A stretch of DNA of 64,000 bases from Phallusia mammillata (lineage: Eukaryota; Chordata; Ascidiacea; Phlebobranchia; Ascidiidae): contig QLIY01000304.1 in NCBI GenBank assembly GCA_003260075.1, forward strand, positions 5,149 to 69,148. The letters run 5' to 3'. Within the stretch, counting starts at the first letter, position 1. Every line of letters starts with the position of its first letter. This document shows positions 1-12,300 of this stretch, in pieces. Made by a program: the position numbers and the translations under genes. The notes beneath the pieces were generated by a model. The model did not search any database. It saw only the letters and a list, made by a program, of their open reading frames with translations, and had not been told where the DNA came from.

Positions 1-38
1 GACAGTTTATAAAATACATCATCCATTGATCTCTTTTA

Positions 39-395
39 CCCTGTGAGCCCCACCTTCACCCCAGTAACCCCTAAGTGGGTGTAATTTCTAAACATTGACC
101 AAGTTGCATGAAATTTTGACAGTTTGTGCAATATGGCATTTTTAGGTGTCGAATTTGACGTTTTACCATGTTGTCCGATCAGTTACCCCATTAGCCCCTT
201 AAAAAGGGTTAACTTTTTCAACAATGTCATGAAATTTAGAATTTTTTATAATATTCTATTTCGGGGTGTAGATTGTTGAGTTTTGCTCTGCAGCCCCACC
301 ATTTACCCCATTAACCCCTGCAATGGTTAAATTTTGCAAACAATTGCAGAATTGAATGTGACTTGAATAGTTTGTACCTCATATAGCATGATTAT
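39..395. repeat. Three-copy minisatellite, ~120 bp unit, in HECA upstream intron
   Basis: Three diverged tandem units begin near 39, 165 and 285. Each contains a core of the form ttacccca-ttagcccct-(n)-ggttaa, followed by a T-rich stretch and a similar tail around catgaaatttt. Divergence is high, so this is an old local array. It lies left of the first visible HECA exon and is presumably intronic. Confidence 0.6.
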
Positions 396-599
396 GTCTG
401 CAGACTTTTTTATCGCCCTGTTTAAACAGATAGCACCAAAATTTATCATAGTTTTTTTTGCAAAATGCATTATTTACAACTTTGCATGTGTGGGGGACCC
501 ATGAGTTTCTGCTTGCAGAAACAACTAAGGCTATAAAAGACAGTGGCTGATATGGGACCTATTAAACAAAGTGTACATAGTGTATGTGCAATGGCAATA

Positions 600-722
600 T
601 GTGCTGAGCCACCCTTCTAGTTTCTAGTCTGTGTCTTGTCATATGGGAATGCTTGGGAGACCGGCCCGATTCAGTACAACGCCTTTATTAGGCCTGGCGT
701 ACTATGATTTAGTCATTAGTGT
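600..722 (+). repeat. SINE tail fragment
   Basis: This stretch shares a long block with the SINE copies at 61629-61815 and 61845-61985: cttgtcatatgggaatgctt, then gggagaccggc, a variable part, and ggcctggcgtactatgatt. Only the body of the element is clear. The tRNA-like head is degraded to a remnant (gctgagccac). Confidence 0.6.
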
Positions 723-937
723 ATACAGCAGACAAAAATATGTGAAAAAATATATTTATTGCTTTTCATAATATTTATTATCTATTGTAAATTTTGCAGT
801 AACCGTTGGTTTGTATTTTAAGAAGATTTCAAAAAAGTACTTCCTCAAACTGCTTGATTTTAATTGGTTGGATCAACGTCTATGAATAATTGAAGGTCTG
901 GCATAGAGCGTTAACACAAGCCTTCTGCCTTACTTAG

Positions 938-3900
938 ATGAACTGCGTGGTGTGTGGAACAGACCTTCCAATATACGACCACTTTCCCTTAGTGGATGGA
1001 ACCATGTTCTTAAGCCCTGAATGCAACGAACGAACAGAAAAGAATTGTTTCAAGGTAAATAATGCATTGAAAAAGGAGGTTGTATATATTCAGGGTTGTC
1101 ATACCGTCCTTAGCCTACTTCTGGGATTTGCTTTTGTCTCAGAAAAATGTATTGTCCTTATTTTCAACAAATGTTCTTGTTTTTGACTTGATTCCTTATT
1201 TTGTCATATTTTTAACAATTACAAGTAAAATTACAAGTAAAAGTAAACCTAGACCTGAGCTGTTGTGAGATGCACGAAGTCTTTTTTTACCAAATTGAAT
1301 GAGTACAAATTGAATGTCCAATATAAATGTGTTTATAATGTACAAGCTCTAATGTAGTCATGTTTTTGATGAAACAAAATAATCTTGTATCAGTGGTGAC
1401 TTAATACTAAAACCTACAAAGGTATTTGTAAGTTATATGGCTCACCTATAGAGCATCACCTGCAACTAAAACACAATGAAACAGAACGAAGATGTCTGAA
1501 ACTTTGTGAACCGTTATAAACAAGTAATGCGCTTCCAGCAGTTTTTGTTATAAATTGCCGACTTTTCAGCTACAAACTGGCCCCAACATAGTGATAAAAC
1601 ATAGTTTAATGGTGTGAAACGGTTGATAATTTATTGGCATTAGAACGTTTGTTTTAACGTTCATGGCGTTGGCGCGTAAATGGACATTCCAGGCATTTTT
1701 GTAAACCGAATAAATTTTGAAATGCAATGAGACCAGAAACCTATTCTTAGAACCATTGAAAACATAAGCAGCCTTTACCTTCGCATATTATTTTCTGCAA
1801 TGCAAGCGTTTCCTAAATATGGATTGTGCCATATTTCTGTATGCAAGTTGTGAACAATACGTGCGTTTCCAAAGTTTTGCAGCAATCGCGTGCATTAGTC
1901 TCGTGGCAGCCTCGACTCACATGTCAATCAAACTGACACAAGTCGTACTTTTCACTCACAGCGGTACACATTAATACCGGAAGTGACGTAACTTTTAGCG
2001 GTTTGCTGCAATAACTCGCATATTCCTTGTGACGTCACAACGCTAATCAGGTGCTATTATGACGTCAATAATGTGGCTGTTGTGCGTCATAATGTTTTTG
2101 TTGACTGTTTTTTGGTTGCACTACTTTCAACATGTAGGTACCTGATTAGCACTTTTTTGTGTTGGCAATTAACCAACAAATTATAATGCGGTGCGTGCTA
2201 TTAGCGACCAGTAAAGAGCTGTTATCTGCACAATTGTGATAAAATGAACATAAAAATGCGCTTAAAATTCCTCTATTTCGGTCACATATTCCTATGACCA
2301 ATATATACCTGCAAACTTAGGCAAAGATCCGGATTAACCGATGTCGATTAGTTAAAGCGTTACCACATTACAAATTGTTTGTACCTCAAGATTTGTCCGA
2401 ATTCAGCAAAGATCTGGATTAACCAAAGGTTTACTGTAGCCGTAAAATTTTCACTTAGTCCTTTCCCATAAATATTCCAAAGTACAGTTTTATTTATATC
2501 CTTGCCATTTAAATTTGCGCCATAATTTATCCTAGTATAACAACAAGCTTTATTGCATCACAAAGCGCATTGTTGACTCGCCAAACGTTACCTGTCGGTT
2601 ATTCCCCTTAAATCTACCCCAAGTAAAATTTCTTTGCGGACTAAAAGCGGAACCAACCCTTAGCTGTGGTGTTGCAATCACTCTTTCAATGCCATTCCAT
2701 TATTCCACACCAACACATACTAGAAGCCTTTTAAACAACGCTGGCTTAAATATACAACTTGGCACGCTTTTTGGCGTTGTTGTGTTATTTCAACGGTTTT
2801 AGTTATCACAGAGTTTTATTTTTTCAATCATCGCCCACTTATATGAAATCATAGTGCGCCAGGCCTATTGAAGACGTTAGACCGATTTAGCCGGTCACCA
2901 AGCATTTACTATATCCCCCCCCCCTCACAGAGTTTTATTTTTTCAATCATCGCCCACTTATATGAAATCATATCGGCCAGGCCTATTGAAGACGTTATAC
3001 CGATTTAGCCGGTCACCAAGCATTTACTATACGGCAAGGCCTAGGAAATAAAAATCTAGCCTAAGGTGGGATTAGAACCATCGACACGGGCAGTGTTTTT
3101 TTAAGGTGTCCCCAACCCCCCCCCCTCTTAAAACTACTTAGCGGTCACCCAAACCAAACCTTAAAAAAACTGGACACGGGGTCTCGCGCTCTTCCAACTG
3201 AGCTACACAGGCTCAATGGTGACCCCGTTGCTGGCTCGAATCACAAGCAACGTTGCCTGCCTCGTATGCTGCACATGTCAGCTACGTAGTTAGCTTATTT
3301 AAACAGATACTTTAAACACATTATAACATGTACATTCATATTGGTTACCAGCTGTTATAACGAACTTTGCCTTCCAACAGATCAAAGTGGAAGGAAAGCA
3401 TGAATTTGTTCACGCGGCTTGTATGAGATGCTTGGAAGGATTACATACCATCGTCTGCAGAATGTGTGATGCGAGATGGGAAGGCACACACCATCAACTT
3501 GGTAAGATATTCATACATGAAAAACTACAGCCTAATGGTGTGTACAAAGTTTCACACCATCATACAGCAAGTGTTGTGACTACATACCACTAAAATTGTT
3601 TTCCATCAAGGAACAGTTAATATCTTTAACTATTCTTGTAATTTATCATGTCACTTTATTTCCTGGCCATAACACATCGTTTAACCTGGGCGCTGTCCAT
3701 GTTAAGGTACACAGGGTCTATTAAGTGTCTTAAAAGGTCATGATCTATAAAAAGTTGGGAACTGCTCGTATAGATAATGTGCCCACTCAAACAAAATAAA
3801 AAGTTTGATAGCTAAACACAAACTGTAATATGCAAATTCTGTGTTTTATGGGCCCTTACCTTCCCTTATAACAGTTTGCAAAAGCTGTATTTATGAAGCC

Positions 3901-5598
3901 GAATAGAAAAGCGGTGTTTTTTTAACCATGTAAACCGAACATTTACATAACTTGCACCAATTTCCGTTGCAAGTTAACATAACTGAGGATGAATAATAAG
4001 GAAATAAACAACACCTTTTTACCATAAATGCAAATATTGTTTGCAAGACAATGGCCCTTTGTGCGAAACTTGCAACACAATGAATGCACCGTTTACAACT
4101 ATGTCAAATCCTGATTAAATCCCTGTGACACTTAAAAGTTATGCATTGATCAATTGGCTTTTCACCAAAGTAAATTCCTCCCCGGTTGGGAACCACTGCG
4201 TTAGTACAATTTTTCGTTGCAACGCTATGTTTATATATGAATGAATTTTTGGTACTAAAACTATGTAAACTTGCGTTGCCGATTGCAATCTTAAAACAAA
4301 GTCCTGTTTTGGTCCAATGTGTGATTAAAATAAATTTGGCTGTCTCTAAACCATTTATTTCCCCGTATATTTATATCTTTCCTATTGACAACGTGATATA
4401 TCTCACATCCATAGTTGTTATATCGAGCAAAAATCGCTCACGGCCCATCAACACGATATTGCTATGTTAAGAAATAGCTTGAAACAGATTTGGCAGCATT
4501 ACCTTATATGGCGCGGCCCTTCAACTTGCAATGAATGCTGCAAATGGCGCAACATTCAATTATGATGTCATACTTAATATTGTGGCGTCATTCAAGTATC
4601 CACACCTCGGCGAAACGCGCTGTAATTGCTGATTTTCAGTGAAATTGTTGCCTTACATAGATTAGCCGGTGGTTTTTGTGTGCAGCTGAAATTTAAGTCG
4701 ATTTAGTTGGCCATTTAAACTTTATGTTCTAATTTTATGGTCGTTGTGTTTTTCTGCTTAAAGTGTAACAGGTTTTTAACAAAAAATGTGATTTAAAAAA
4801 AAAAATTAAAATTTAACTGTAAAATTCAAAAATATTAAACTGGTAAAAAAGTACTTAAAAAGCATTTGACTAATCTTTAATATTACAGTTCTATTACTAT
4901 TACGGGATTTTCTGTATTGTCACGTGATGTTTTACTAAAGATACTCACAATTTTTGTGATGAAAATATTTACTTAGCAGTGCGTTGGTCTCATGGGATGT
5001 TTACCTAGTTAATGGTTAACTTTGTCTGTGTTTACTCAAAATCGCCACCATAAGTACATGTATTCGATTTCATACAACCATTTTCAACCATTCTCACCGA
5101 CTGTACTCTTTAACAAAAAATCTACTGTTTTTGACGTCTACGTGAGACTCATTTTCACGATTTTCAAAACTGTGTTCTATTTTTTTTCCTTATGTATCTT
5201 ATAGAAGCTAAAAATGTGCGTATTTTTGGTGAACGAATTTCATATTTTTGGCATGTGTTGTATTGTTGCAGGCACGCTTTACATGTACGATATCTTCGCA
5301 GCCAACCCATGCTGCCAACGTAGACTCTGCTGCAAACACTGCGGTGAGTTTCATCCAATTGTAACTTAATGTACAACACGTTCGTACATTCACCGCGCAA
5401 ACAGATCCCTAGCGCTACCTAGCGGCTAATATTGAAACATTTTTACCGTTAGGTGGCGTAGTGGTAAACATCCGCCAGGGCTTGAAGTTCTACAGCGATT
5501 ACAGCAAGCAGCAGATGTGCCCCAGTTGCGGACGAAACGATCATCATTTCGTACATCCAACCTCCTCCTACCAGCTCATGGGACTCGTTCTCTCCTAG
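938..5598 (+). CDS. HECA: Headcase (HECA) homologue, last four exons
   Basis: Exons read as 938-1054, 3381-3501, 5272-5343 and 5453-5598, all with AG/GT borders and compatible phases, giving 151 residues and a TAG stop. The first visible exon follows an acceptor (cttacttag), so the gene begins left of the window and its initial ATG here may be internal. The protein has the cysteine-rich Headcase signature: CVVCGTDLP followed by DHFPLVDGT, then CRMCDARWEGTHHQLGT, YMYDIFAANPCCQ, CKHCGG, and a final CPSCGRNDHHFV. These match, from memory, the conserved C-terminal region of Drosophila headcase and human HECA, a cytoplasmic regulator of imaginal and tracheal progenitors and of growth and cell cycle. 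The paired cysteines and histidines suggest zinc binding, but this is inference. Introns carry a minisatellite, MITEs and a SINE. The family assignment is firm; the N-terminal half is not visible. Confidence 0.9.
2308..2436 (+). repeat. pogo/Tigger-like MITE, 5' truncated
   Basis: It contains ggcaaagatccggattaacc, an internal gttaaagc-ttaccacattacaa block, and the terminal ggtttactg followed by TA. The same blocks occur at 53036-53211 and, inverted, at 57072-57253. The CAGTAAACC-type end and TA target fit the pogo/Tigger group of Tc1/mariner elements. Confidence 0.6.
2806..3031. repeat. Poly-C-separated near-duplicate (pair 1)
   Basis: Left copy 2806-2914 and right copy 2925-3031 are separated by exactly 10 C (2915-2924). 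The copies differ at a few bases (for example atagtgcgccagg versus atatcggccagg). I read it as two overlapping contig ends across a gap placeholder, not a true tandem duplication. Confidence 0.75.
3055..3245 (-). repeat. tRNA-derived SINE head, interrupted by a MITE
   Basis: Read on the minus strand, the sequence has a polymerase III A-box-like gtgtagctcagttgg, then gagcgcgagaccccgtgtc, a B-box-like ggttctaatccc and the end ccaccttaggctaga. This matches the head at 61629-61715. A hAT MITE (3091-3172) is inserted between the two boxes. It is not an intact tRNA gene. Confidence 0.7.
3091..3172. mobile_element. hAT-type MITE nested in SINE
   Basis: The insert begins CAGTGTTTTTTT and ends AAAAAAACTG, and is flanked by identical 8-bp target duplications GACACGGG (3083-3090 and 3173-3180). 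An 8-bp duplication and CAGTG termini are hAT hallmarks. It contains 10 C (3116-3125) that may be another gap placeholder. Related sequence in inverse orientation lies near 50986-51040. Confidence 0.8.
4166..4186. mobile_element. hAT-type MITE end fragment
   Basis: ccccggttgggaaccactg here matches the 3' end of the complete element at 7078-7378. I did not find the matching 5' end, so this is a fragment in a HECA intron. Confidence 0.45.
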
Positions 5599-6505
5599 AC
5601 CGATGACGTCATGCACAGTGACGTCACCCCACTGCCGCTTTTACTGCTTTTCCTTGAGACTTTTTGTTTGTAGATAGAAAAAGTTCACACCATTGGTTCG
5701 CCCACGAGTTTCGTATTATTTTTTGCTTTAACTTTTATTGTTGTTATTATACATAGTAGTGGTTTGTTGCGTAACAATGGATTATGTAGTTGTCGTTAAT
5801 AATCCTTGCATTATGACGACATTTCGATTATGTAATGTAGAATGGGGTGATTGTTCCGTCATACTATAGAAAAAAAATTCTTTACCCTATGCTTATTTTA
5901 AAACCAACGCAAAAAGTTTCATGAAAATCCCTATTTTCGACATTTTTGGCGGCCGACTTTTCAAATCATGAAACTCTTTGTAATTATCACGTCACAATGC
6001 GTATTGCTATTTTTTGTTGCCAAGGTAATGTTGTATAGAGCAGAGTACATGCAGATTGAGCGCGAAGTTGCTATATCAAAACTTTTAAGTTGTTAAATGC
6101 TGTAACGGCCCTTGTACAAAGTCAAACCGTTGGTCGAGTCCTAAACCCTTTTTTTTCTTCTTCATATCTTGGGCGACGTCCTTGATTATTTTGTTGCCCA
6201 AGGTGCTTTATACGGAGGTGTATTATTTGTGTGTCATCAGTTTCCATCCAAATCAGGGTATAGAAAAAGCGATAAAAATGAGCCTTTATGATGTCACAAC
6301 ATACAAAAAAGTGACGTACTAAGTTAACGAAACATAGGTGCTTGGCTAATCGGCACCTTAATTGTGACGTCATCTGTTTTTTTGGCGTTTTTAGTTCGAT
6401 GATAGGTAATTACGTAGCACATCCCCCCAGCGCCTGTATTGTGACGTTTCAGTACTGATGACGTAATAGCTTGTTCTTTTTCGCATGCAGTTTCGTTTTT
6501 GCGTC

Positions 6506-6521
6506 GGTAACCATGGTAACC
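6506..6521. promoter_or_regulatory. Possible RFX X-box-like site
   Basis: GGTAACCATGGTAACC reads on the minus strand as GTTACCATGGTTAC, one mismatch from the RFX X-box consensus GTTRCCATGGYAAC. A second similar site is at 35097-35110. Only the motif is seen; function is untested. Confidence 0.3.
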
Positions 6522-7077
6522 ATGCCGTGTTTTGTGTTTAAGGGTTCCCCTTTTTTGAGCTTGACGCGTGTACACATGTAAATGTTTTGTTAGTAGTAAA
6601 TCGCATTTAACCCGTTCAGCCCTGACTGGCCTTTTTTTCGCCCCCACTTTATTTGATATATAATCCACAGCTCCATCTAGCGGCGTGGCGGGAAAACTTG
6701 AACCATTCCTTAATTAGGATTATTTTTAAAGCGGTTGTAGGAAATGAAAAACGCACTTGTATATTACATTACTTAACTTGCTTGTGGATACGGCTGGCTG
6801 GCTGGTGGTGACGTGGCGGACTACCGTTGGCTAGAAGTCACGTGATTGTGTCCTCGCTTAAGTTTGTTGATAGGAAATAAATGGTAAATAAAAACTCGTC
6901 CCTTGTATATGTTGAGTTTTTCGTGTTTGCAGCTGTGAGGGTCAGTCTTGGACAAACAACAATTTTTGCACAGATTTTGGTGCATAGAATTTGACTTGTG
7001 GTTTGGCATGTTTCAATTTTCGGTCAAAGCCACTGACATAAGAACTTTTTAAAGTTTCGGTTTTAGATTGTTTAGGT

Positions 7078-7378
7078 CAGTGATTCCCAACCTTTTTTGT
7101 CCTGTGCACCCTTTTAGTCTATATTCAAATCTTATTCCCCCCAACAAATTTAGTTACTAAAATATCGTTTACATTATCATTTTAATGTAGTTCTTAGAAC
7201 AGAAATTAAACTCTCGATTATAAGCTCTTTTCCTCTAGCATTCCTCTTTGTACTATATATCATGAACTTTACTGAAATGATGCACAGACAACCAGTAAGA
7301 GATTAATATTGTGACACAAATTCCCCCTACAAAATTCCCCTCCCTAGTGGGGAATTCCCTCCTGGTTGGGAACCACTG
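7078..7378. mobile_element. hAT-type MITE, ~301 bp
   Basis: The termini CAGTGATTCCCAACC and GGTTGGGAACCACTG are inverted repeats. They are flanked by the identical 8-bp target duplication GTTTAGGT (7070-7077 and 7379-7386). There is no transposase ORF, so the element is non-autonomous. Confidence 0.88.
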
Positions 7379-7423
7379 GTTTAGGTTATGAAGTTTTCGA
7401 TAGGAAAGGTGTATACTTTATAT

Positions 7424-7637
7424 CAGGGGTCGTCAAACTGTTTTGTACAGCAGGCAGTTTTGAAACTGAAATTTTATCGGGGACTTGCCTTTGAAAAACA
7501 GCAAATGTTGAGTAGTGAATATTTATTACAGCTCGTTTAAGTTATTACAACTGTGATTCAATGAGAAGATTGGGCTTGTTATATACGGACCAGTAACGAA
7601 CTCCTTACAGGCCAGTAGGGTTTGTTGCCGGCCTCTG
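7424..7637. mobile_element. Probable hAT-type MITE, ~214 bp
   Basis: It starts CAGGGGTCGTCAAAC and ends GTTGCCGGCCTCTG, imperfect inverted ends of the CAGGGGTCGGCAA class. The flanking 8-mers (ctttatat and cttaattg) are similar but not identical, suggesting an older insertion. A similar 5' end without a found partner occurs at 32682. Confidence 0.55.
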
Positions 7638-7908
7638 CTTAATTGGAGTGTTTACTTCGTTTTAATGTTATTTTACCCCAGCCCTTAACGTTTTTGCATA
7701 GTTTCTATGCGTTATTTCATGATGCTACGCGTTTCTAGTATGCAACTTTTTGGGGAACTCTAAGTTACTTATTCAAACTAATTGTTCATCAGTATGAAGT
7801 AGGTCTCATCATTACCTTTGATTTTTCCACAACGCTTTATTGCGCACAGAAATCGATTGATAAACGCATGTAACGCAACAGCATTTCAAACACACTTCAA
7901 ATATCCAT

Positions 7909-9357
7909 TTACGATCCGTTTCCGTTCTGGATTCGATTCGTGAGAAGAGGTTGAGTTTCTCTTGAGTTTGTATCTTCACAATCCTCTACATTTAACCTTC
8001 CGTATTCCGGCTTAAACATAAAACAAAGTAAAACGCCTAGAACGAAACTGGAGCTTTGAAATATCAGAACACCTGTTCCACCGAACGCGTTGAAAATTAA
8101 CCGACCGATCGGACCATAGAAAAGTCCTGTTGGAAGAGCAATCCCAATTAACCAAATACTTACAAACGCTTCGTCAACAGGGTAAGTATGTTGTGTTGTC
8201 ATGTCGTATATCGTTACCATGGAGATCTGCACGAAAACCCCCAGTAGGGCATTCCCCGCATAGAGCAGTTGGTATTTGGCGAAAACGTCGCCTAACAGTA
8301 TTAAAATGGTGGATAGGAAACAACAGAAGGTTCCAGCGATAGTGAGACGTTTGTATCTCTTGTATTTGTTGACTATTCTTCCTGCGATGAATGTCCCAAC
8401 GGCGTTTCCTAATGTAATGTAACACATAGCGCCTGACCCTACAATGGACGATTTCAAGCCAAGGTGGTGTTTCTTTGAAAACTCTGAAACGATTTGCGCC
8501 ATCATAGTGTACTCCACTGTCGGGGTTTGAAACAGGATCGCAAAGACAAACGCCCCACAGACAAACGTTCTGTTCGTGAGCACGGTTTTTGTCTGCCGCC
8601 AAAATTCCCTATTCGACTGAGTTTCACAGAACTCTTTGGCGGTTCTTTTGCTTTCCTGTGCCATAGTTGGAGGTTTAGGAGGCAGGGCTGTGACAAAAAT
8701 GCAAACCAGCAACGCTACAACAACAGCAACAGCTACACTAGCGCTGTAGATCCATATTAAAGTATTTTTATCCTCTTTCAGCCATAATGTTTCTTCCAGT
8801 GATGTTGCATTGCCAGTGTGGTGTGCAAGAAGGTAGGTAGGTACTAATAAACCAATGCCATTTCCAATGTATTTGCCAAGCGCGTTTATGCCGATTGCTG
8901 TGCCAACTTCGTGCTCTGGGAACCAAACAGCAGCAAAAGCAGCAGGCGTTGTCATAACGAGTTGCAGGGAAAAACCGCTGACAGTTTGTCCAACCACACT
9001 GAGCGCAAAAAGTGACCTGTTTGTCATTGAAACGGCAAAACAAGCAAACGCAATAATGCTGCAAATTGCGCAGATAATAGAAATACCACGAAAGCGTACA
9101 GCGTTTTTAAAAGCCATCCACGATATGGGAAGAGTCAGTAACAAGGGTGCTGCGTTTATAGCAACAGTTAACCAGTCGACTTGGGCATGTGTAACGTTGA
9201 AATAGGCGACAAAAAATTTGCTGATCTGACCGAACATAACGTAAGACATCCCAGGTAAGGCTTGAAGTATCGCCAGAAATACGAGGAAAACCCAACGCCG
9301 TTTGTAAACCTGAGTGGTAGGAATTTCTTCGTCATTCTTCTCGAGACTGTTAATCAT
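7909..9357 (-). CDS. Major facilitator transporter, FLVCR/SLC49 type
   Basis: A single-exon ORF of 482 residues, full length for a 12-helix major facilitator. The N-terminus is hydrophilic, then YKRRWVFLVFLAILQALPG opens helix 1 at about residue 22. A possible glycosylation site NVT is at residue 54. The mid-N-domain motif PAAFAAVWFPEHEVGTA followed by a glycine-rich helix (GIGLLVPTYLL) matches the SLC49 pattern, whose members carry choline, heme-related or other small substrates. A long central loop (KPPTMAQESKR region) separates the two six-helix halves. The C-terminal tail has ETQPLL, fitting the acidic dileucine ExxxLL endolysosomal sorting pattern. The start at 9357 is the first ATG before YKRRW. 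I cannot choose between FLVCR1/2, SLC49A3 and SLC49A4 or name the substrate. Lack of introns is unusual beside its multi-exon neighbours. Confidence 0.85.
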   Translation of the reverse strand: MINSLEKNDEEIPTTQVYKRRWVFLVFLAILQALPGMSYVMFGQISKFFVAYFNVTHAQVDWLTVAINAAPLLLTLPISWMAFKNAVRFRGISIICAICSIIAFACFAVSMTNRSLFALSVVGQTVSGFSLQLVMTTPAAFAAVWFPEHEVGTAIGINALGKYIGNGIGLLVPTYLLAHHTGNATSLEETLWLKEDKNTLIWIYSASVAVAVVVALLVCIFVTALPPKPPTMAQESKRTAKEFCETQSNREFWRQTKTVLTNRTFVCGAFVFAILFQTPTVEYTMMAQIVSEFSKKHHLGLKSSIVGSGAMCYITLGNAVGTFIAGRIVNKYKRYKRLTIAGTFCCFLSTILILLGDVFAKYQLLYAGNALLGVFVQISMVTIYDMTTQHTYPVDEAFVSIWLIGIALPTGLFYGPIGRLIFNAFGGTGVLIFQSSSFVLGVLLCFMFKPEYGRLNVEDCEDTNSRETQPLLTNRIQNGNGS

Positions 9358-12300
9358 TTTGCACCTGGTTTTACTATGAAAAATACACTACTCTATGCTT
9401 CTAAAATAAAAAGCATTTGTTAACTATATAACTTACACGTAAAAGAGACTTAAAAAGTAAATTTGCTCGAAGTCTTGCCATTTTATTAACGTTAAAATAG
9501 TATTTTTATTACTGGAACGTTATAAAAGTACTGTAGTCATCTTTATCTAAACTTTTAGCCAATAATCAGTACGTTAACAACTGTTTGGTTCTTAGATAAT
9601 GCTAGACTGTTAAGTACGAAACAAATATTTTTTCTTCTTGCCAAAGTTGTCTGTTAATAAGTACATGATAAAATTTTTCTTTAGAACACTACATACAAAT
9701 TTGTTAATGAGTATGAGAAACATGATTAACGACCTGTAAGTCAAACGTAACAAACATTCTAGTACATACTATTATTTTCACCATAGCTGAAACACTTTAA
9801 ATGACGCTGAAACGCTGTTATAAAACTTCGACGTGGTTTTTCTGATCTGTACGCTAATAATCGTGCCGCCGTTGCTACACTTGCCACATATTCCAAAAAC
9901 AGGATGGAATCTTTGTGCTGATATGCCGGTTGTCGGTTATTTTGCTGGGAATGCTAGCACTGTTGGTTATATTACTTCTATGAATTTTAATGCAAATAAA
10001 GGCTTGTTTCAACGTGGCGTTCTCATATTTGTAACATGTCCATTACAATAGTGTTCAGCATGACATATATTGTAAAGACGTCTATAGGATGATTTAATGT
10101 TGAAACAGTATTGTGCTTTATAGTTTAAGGGAAAATTGACATGAATTGATTTTAATAACCAGGAATAAATTGACTATTTTGCCGAAGCAGGTTTTCCTTG
10201 TTAGTCGGCTGTTTATAAATTCTATTTGAATAAGGAATCAGTTTAAATAAGATGTAAACAATAATGCTTTTTGAAACCTAAACCTTTACGCACAAGTATA
10301 CTGGTTGCCTGGAAGGATTTTATCGTTAACGGCTTTTACAACTTTCGTGGCTGTTTTTGGTAATCCATCTATCCTGGATTGTAGGGAATTTTCCAAAAAT
10401 TCATACATTCGACACTGACACAAACTGGTGTCACTACAACTAGATAGGCATTTATCCTGGTATATAAAAACACTACATAGTTTAAACGTCCAGGTACTGT
10501 TTAATCAATCTGTGTCTGTCATTCTATGGTTTTTGCGAATCTAAATTCAAAACCTTCCTTTTTGTAAATTATTATTCTATAAACCTAATGGCTAATGAAT
10601 ATAGCCAGTGAATAAAACTTGTTCTTGGGCCCTTTCTAGAACAAAATTGCCGTTGAATTGGCATTATGTTTAGTTAACCTGTCATTCCAACGAAGCGAAA
10701 ACAAATTATTACCAATATCAGTGAAATATAACCTTTAATTTTGGCAAAACTTTTCTGTTTTGGTTTCAGGGTGGAAATCACTCATTGTATTTTTGCTTAA
10801 AAACTGTCACGGAATATAGTCGCTTCAGGCACGATTTCTTACATTTGTGCTTCCGTCATTCAATGAACCTGTTTGGTTTGATGTAAGCTCGTTAATTTTC
10901 TAACACAAACAAATTGTTTTCGTTCTTTTCCGTGCCGATAATACGTTACAAACACAGTATCCCCAATGAAAACAAAACTAACTTCTGGAAAAACAATTCA
11001 ATAGCAGAAAAAACTGATTAATAAACTCTCTTATATCTTTATTCTTTTCTAGTAGGGTTGAGTCTGTTTATACTAAACTGGCTAGAAACAGAAAATAAAA
11101 CATTCTAATGCCTAATACAGCGCTATAGCAATTACAACCTCTTGTGACCTAAAGCCTAGAAAAATAGCATTCTGTCATCTCTGCTACTAACAAGTATCAT
11201 CGTCATCAAGGCATGTTTTACTGTTTATTTTTAAACTCTGCTTTTGGTCCGCAGGGTCTCATCAGTGCAGCTGCTGACACGACATTGACCGTGTTTGCTA
11301 CTGTGGCCACATTATGTCTACAACTTACTTATTATGTAACGACTCCAGGCTTCTATACTTTGCTGTTACAGTGAAGCCAGTTTTTAAAGTGTTTCAGATT
11401 TCCGTTATATTCATCTATTGTTTTGCCTAGTTGAATGCCAAGCAAAACTTTACAACCGTAACCTGCCATTTTTCAGCGGTGCCAATATAAAACTAACCAC
11501 TACTGTAACTAATCGTCTTGGTCCAGTTTTTAGCATGCAGCGTTGAACCGACAATGAAAAAAGAAGGTGCATTGTGACTTCACAGTGTCTTTTAACACGT
11601 TGTGTATTGAACCAAAACATGGGTGAAGTGGAGGCAATGAAGCTTATGCAAACAAACTTCACCTATTGGCCAAGTTTCAGAACCCATTTACACAAGACTG
11701 CTTGCAAAATCTCTGGTTTTGTGGAAACTACAGGATTGAGACACATTTAAAGGTGTTCAAACAATCTGCACTTGCTGCAGCTTAGGCTAATTATATTTTT
11801 ATGCATCAATGCGTTTTTAGGTAATTTATTCACATTTATTCACCTCAAATGTGGCAATATTTATCCAGGCCAAAAGTTTTGCTTCAAAGTATTACACAGT
11901 GCAAAAAATCATGAAAAAAATCGTGTTTCTTCTAACTTCTCTTCGTGGGTGGTTGATTGTCAATAAACCTACTTATTATGGGTTACTCTTGTGTGAAATT
12001 GAACGCAAATAACTCAAGTAAAAGTGCAGAATAAGTGGAATTTTGATGCATAATTATTATAATCGCAAGGTAATAAGCTGTTGTCATTTTCAGTTTCAAC
12101 CTAGTTCATGAGGTGTTTGAAATTATATTTATTTGAGTTCAAATTAAGTTGACTTTTTTGTAATGCATGTATATAATATTTGTTCGCAAGGTGTCGCTCC
12201 AGGGCTGTGACGTCGTGTAAATAGTTCCACCTTGGTTGTGGCAGTGTGTGTAGTTAGCTCTTGAAAGCTGATGGAAAATTTTTGGACAAAAAGCGGTTTT

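Larger units (their letters stand above)
5599..7908. other. Intergenic region between HECA and the transporter
   Basis: It holds the HECA 3' flank, two hAT-type elements and an RFX-like site near 6506. Short minus-strand ORFs of 83 and 114 codons (6122-6668) have no recognisable domain and overlap each other, so I do not call them genes. The two genes converge here (HECA on plus, transporter on minus). Confidence 0.6.

Noticed and set aside
10219-10234. Spliced-leader RNA gene
   Set aside because: No GT donor after AAG and no Sm-binding site or snRNA-like fold downstream.
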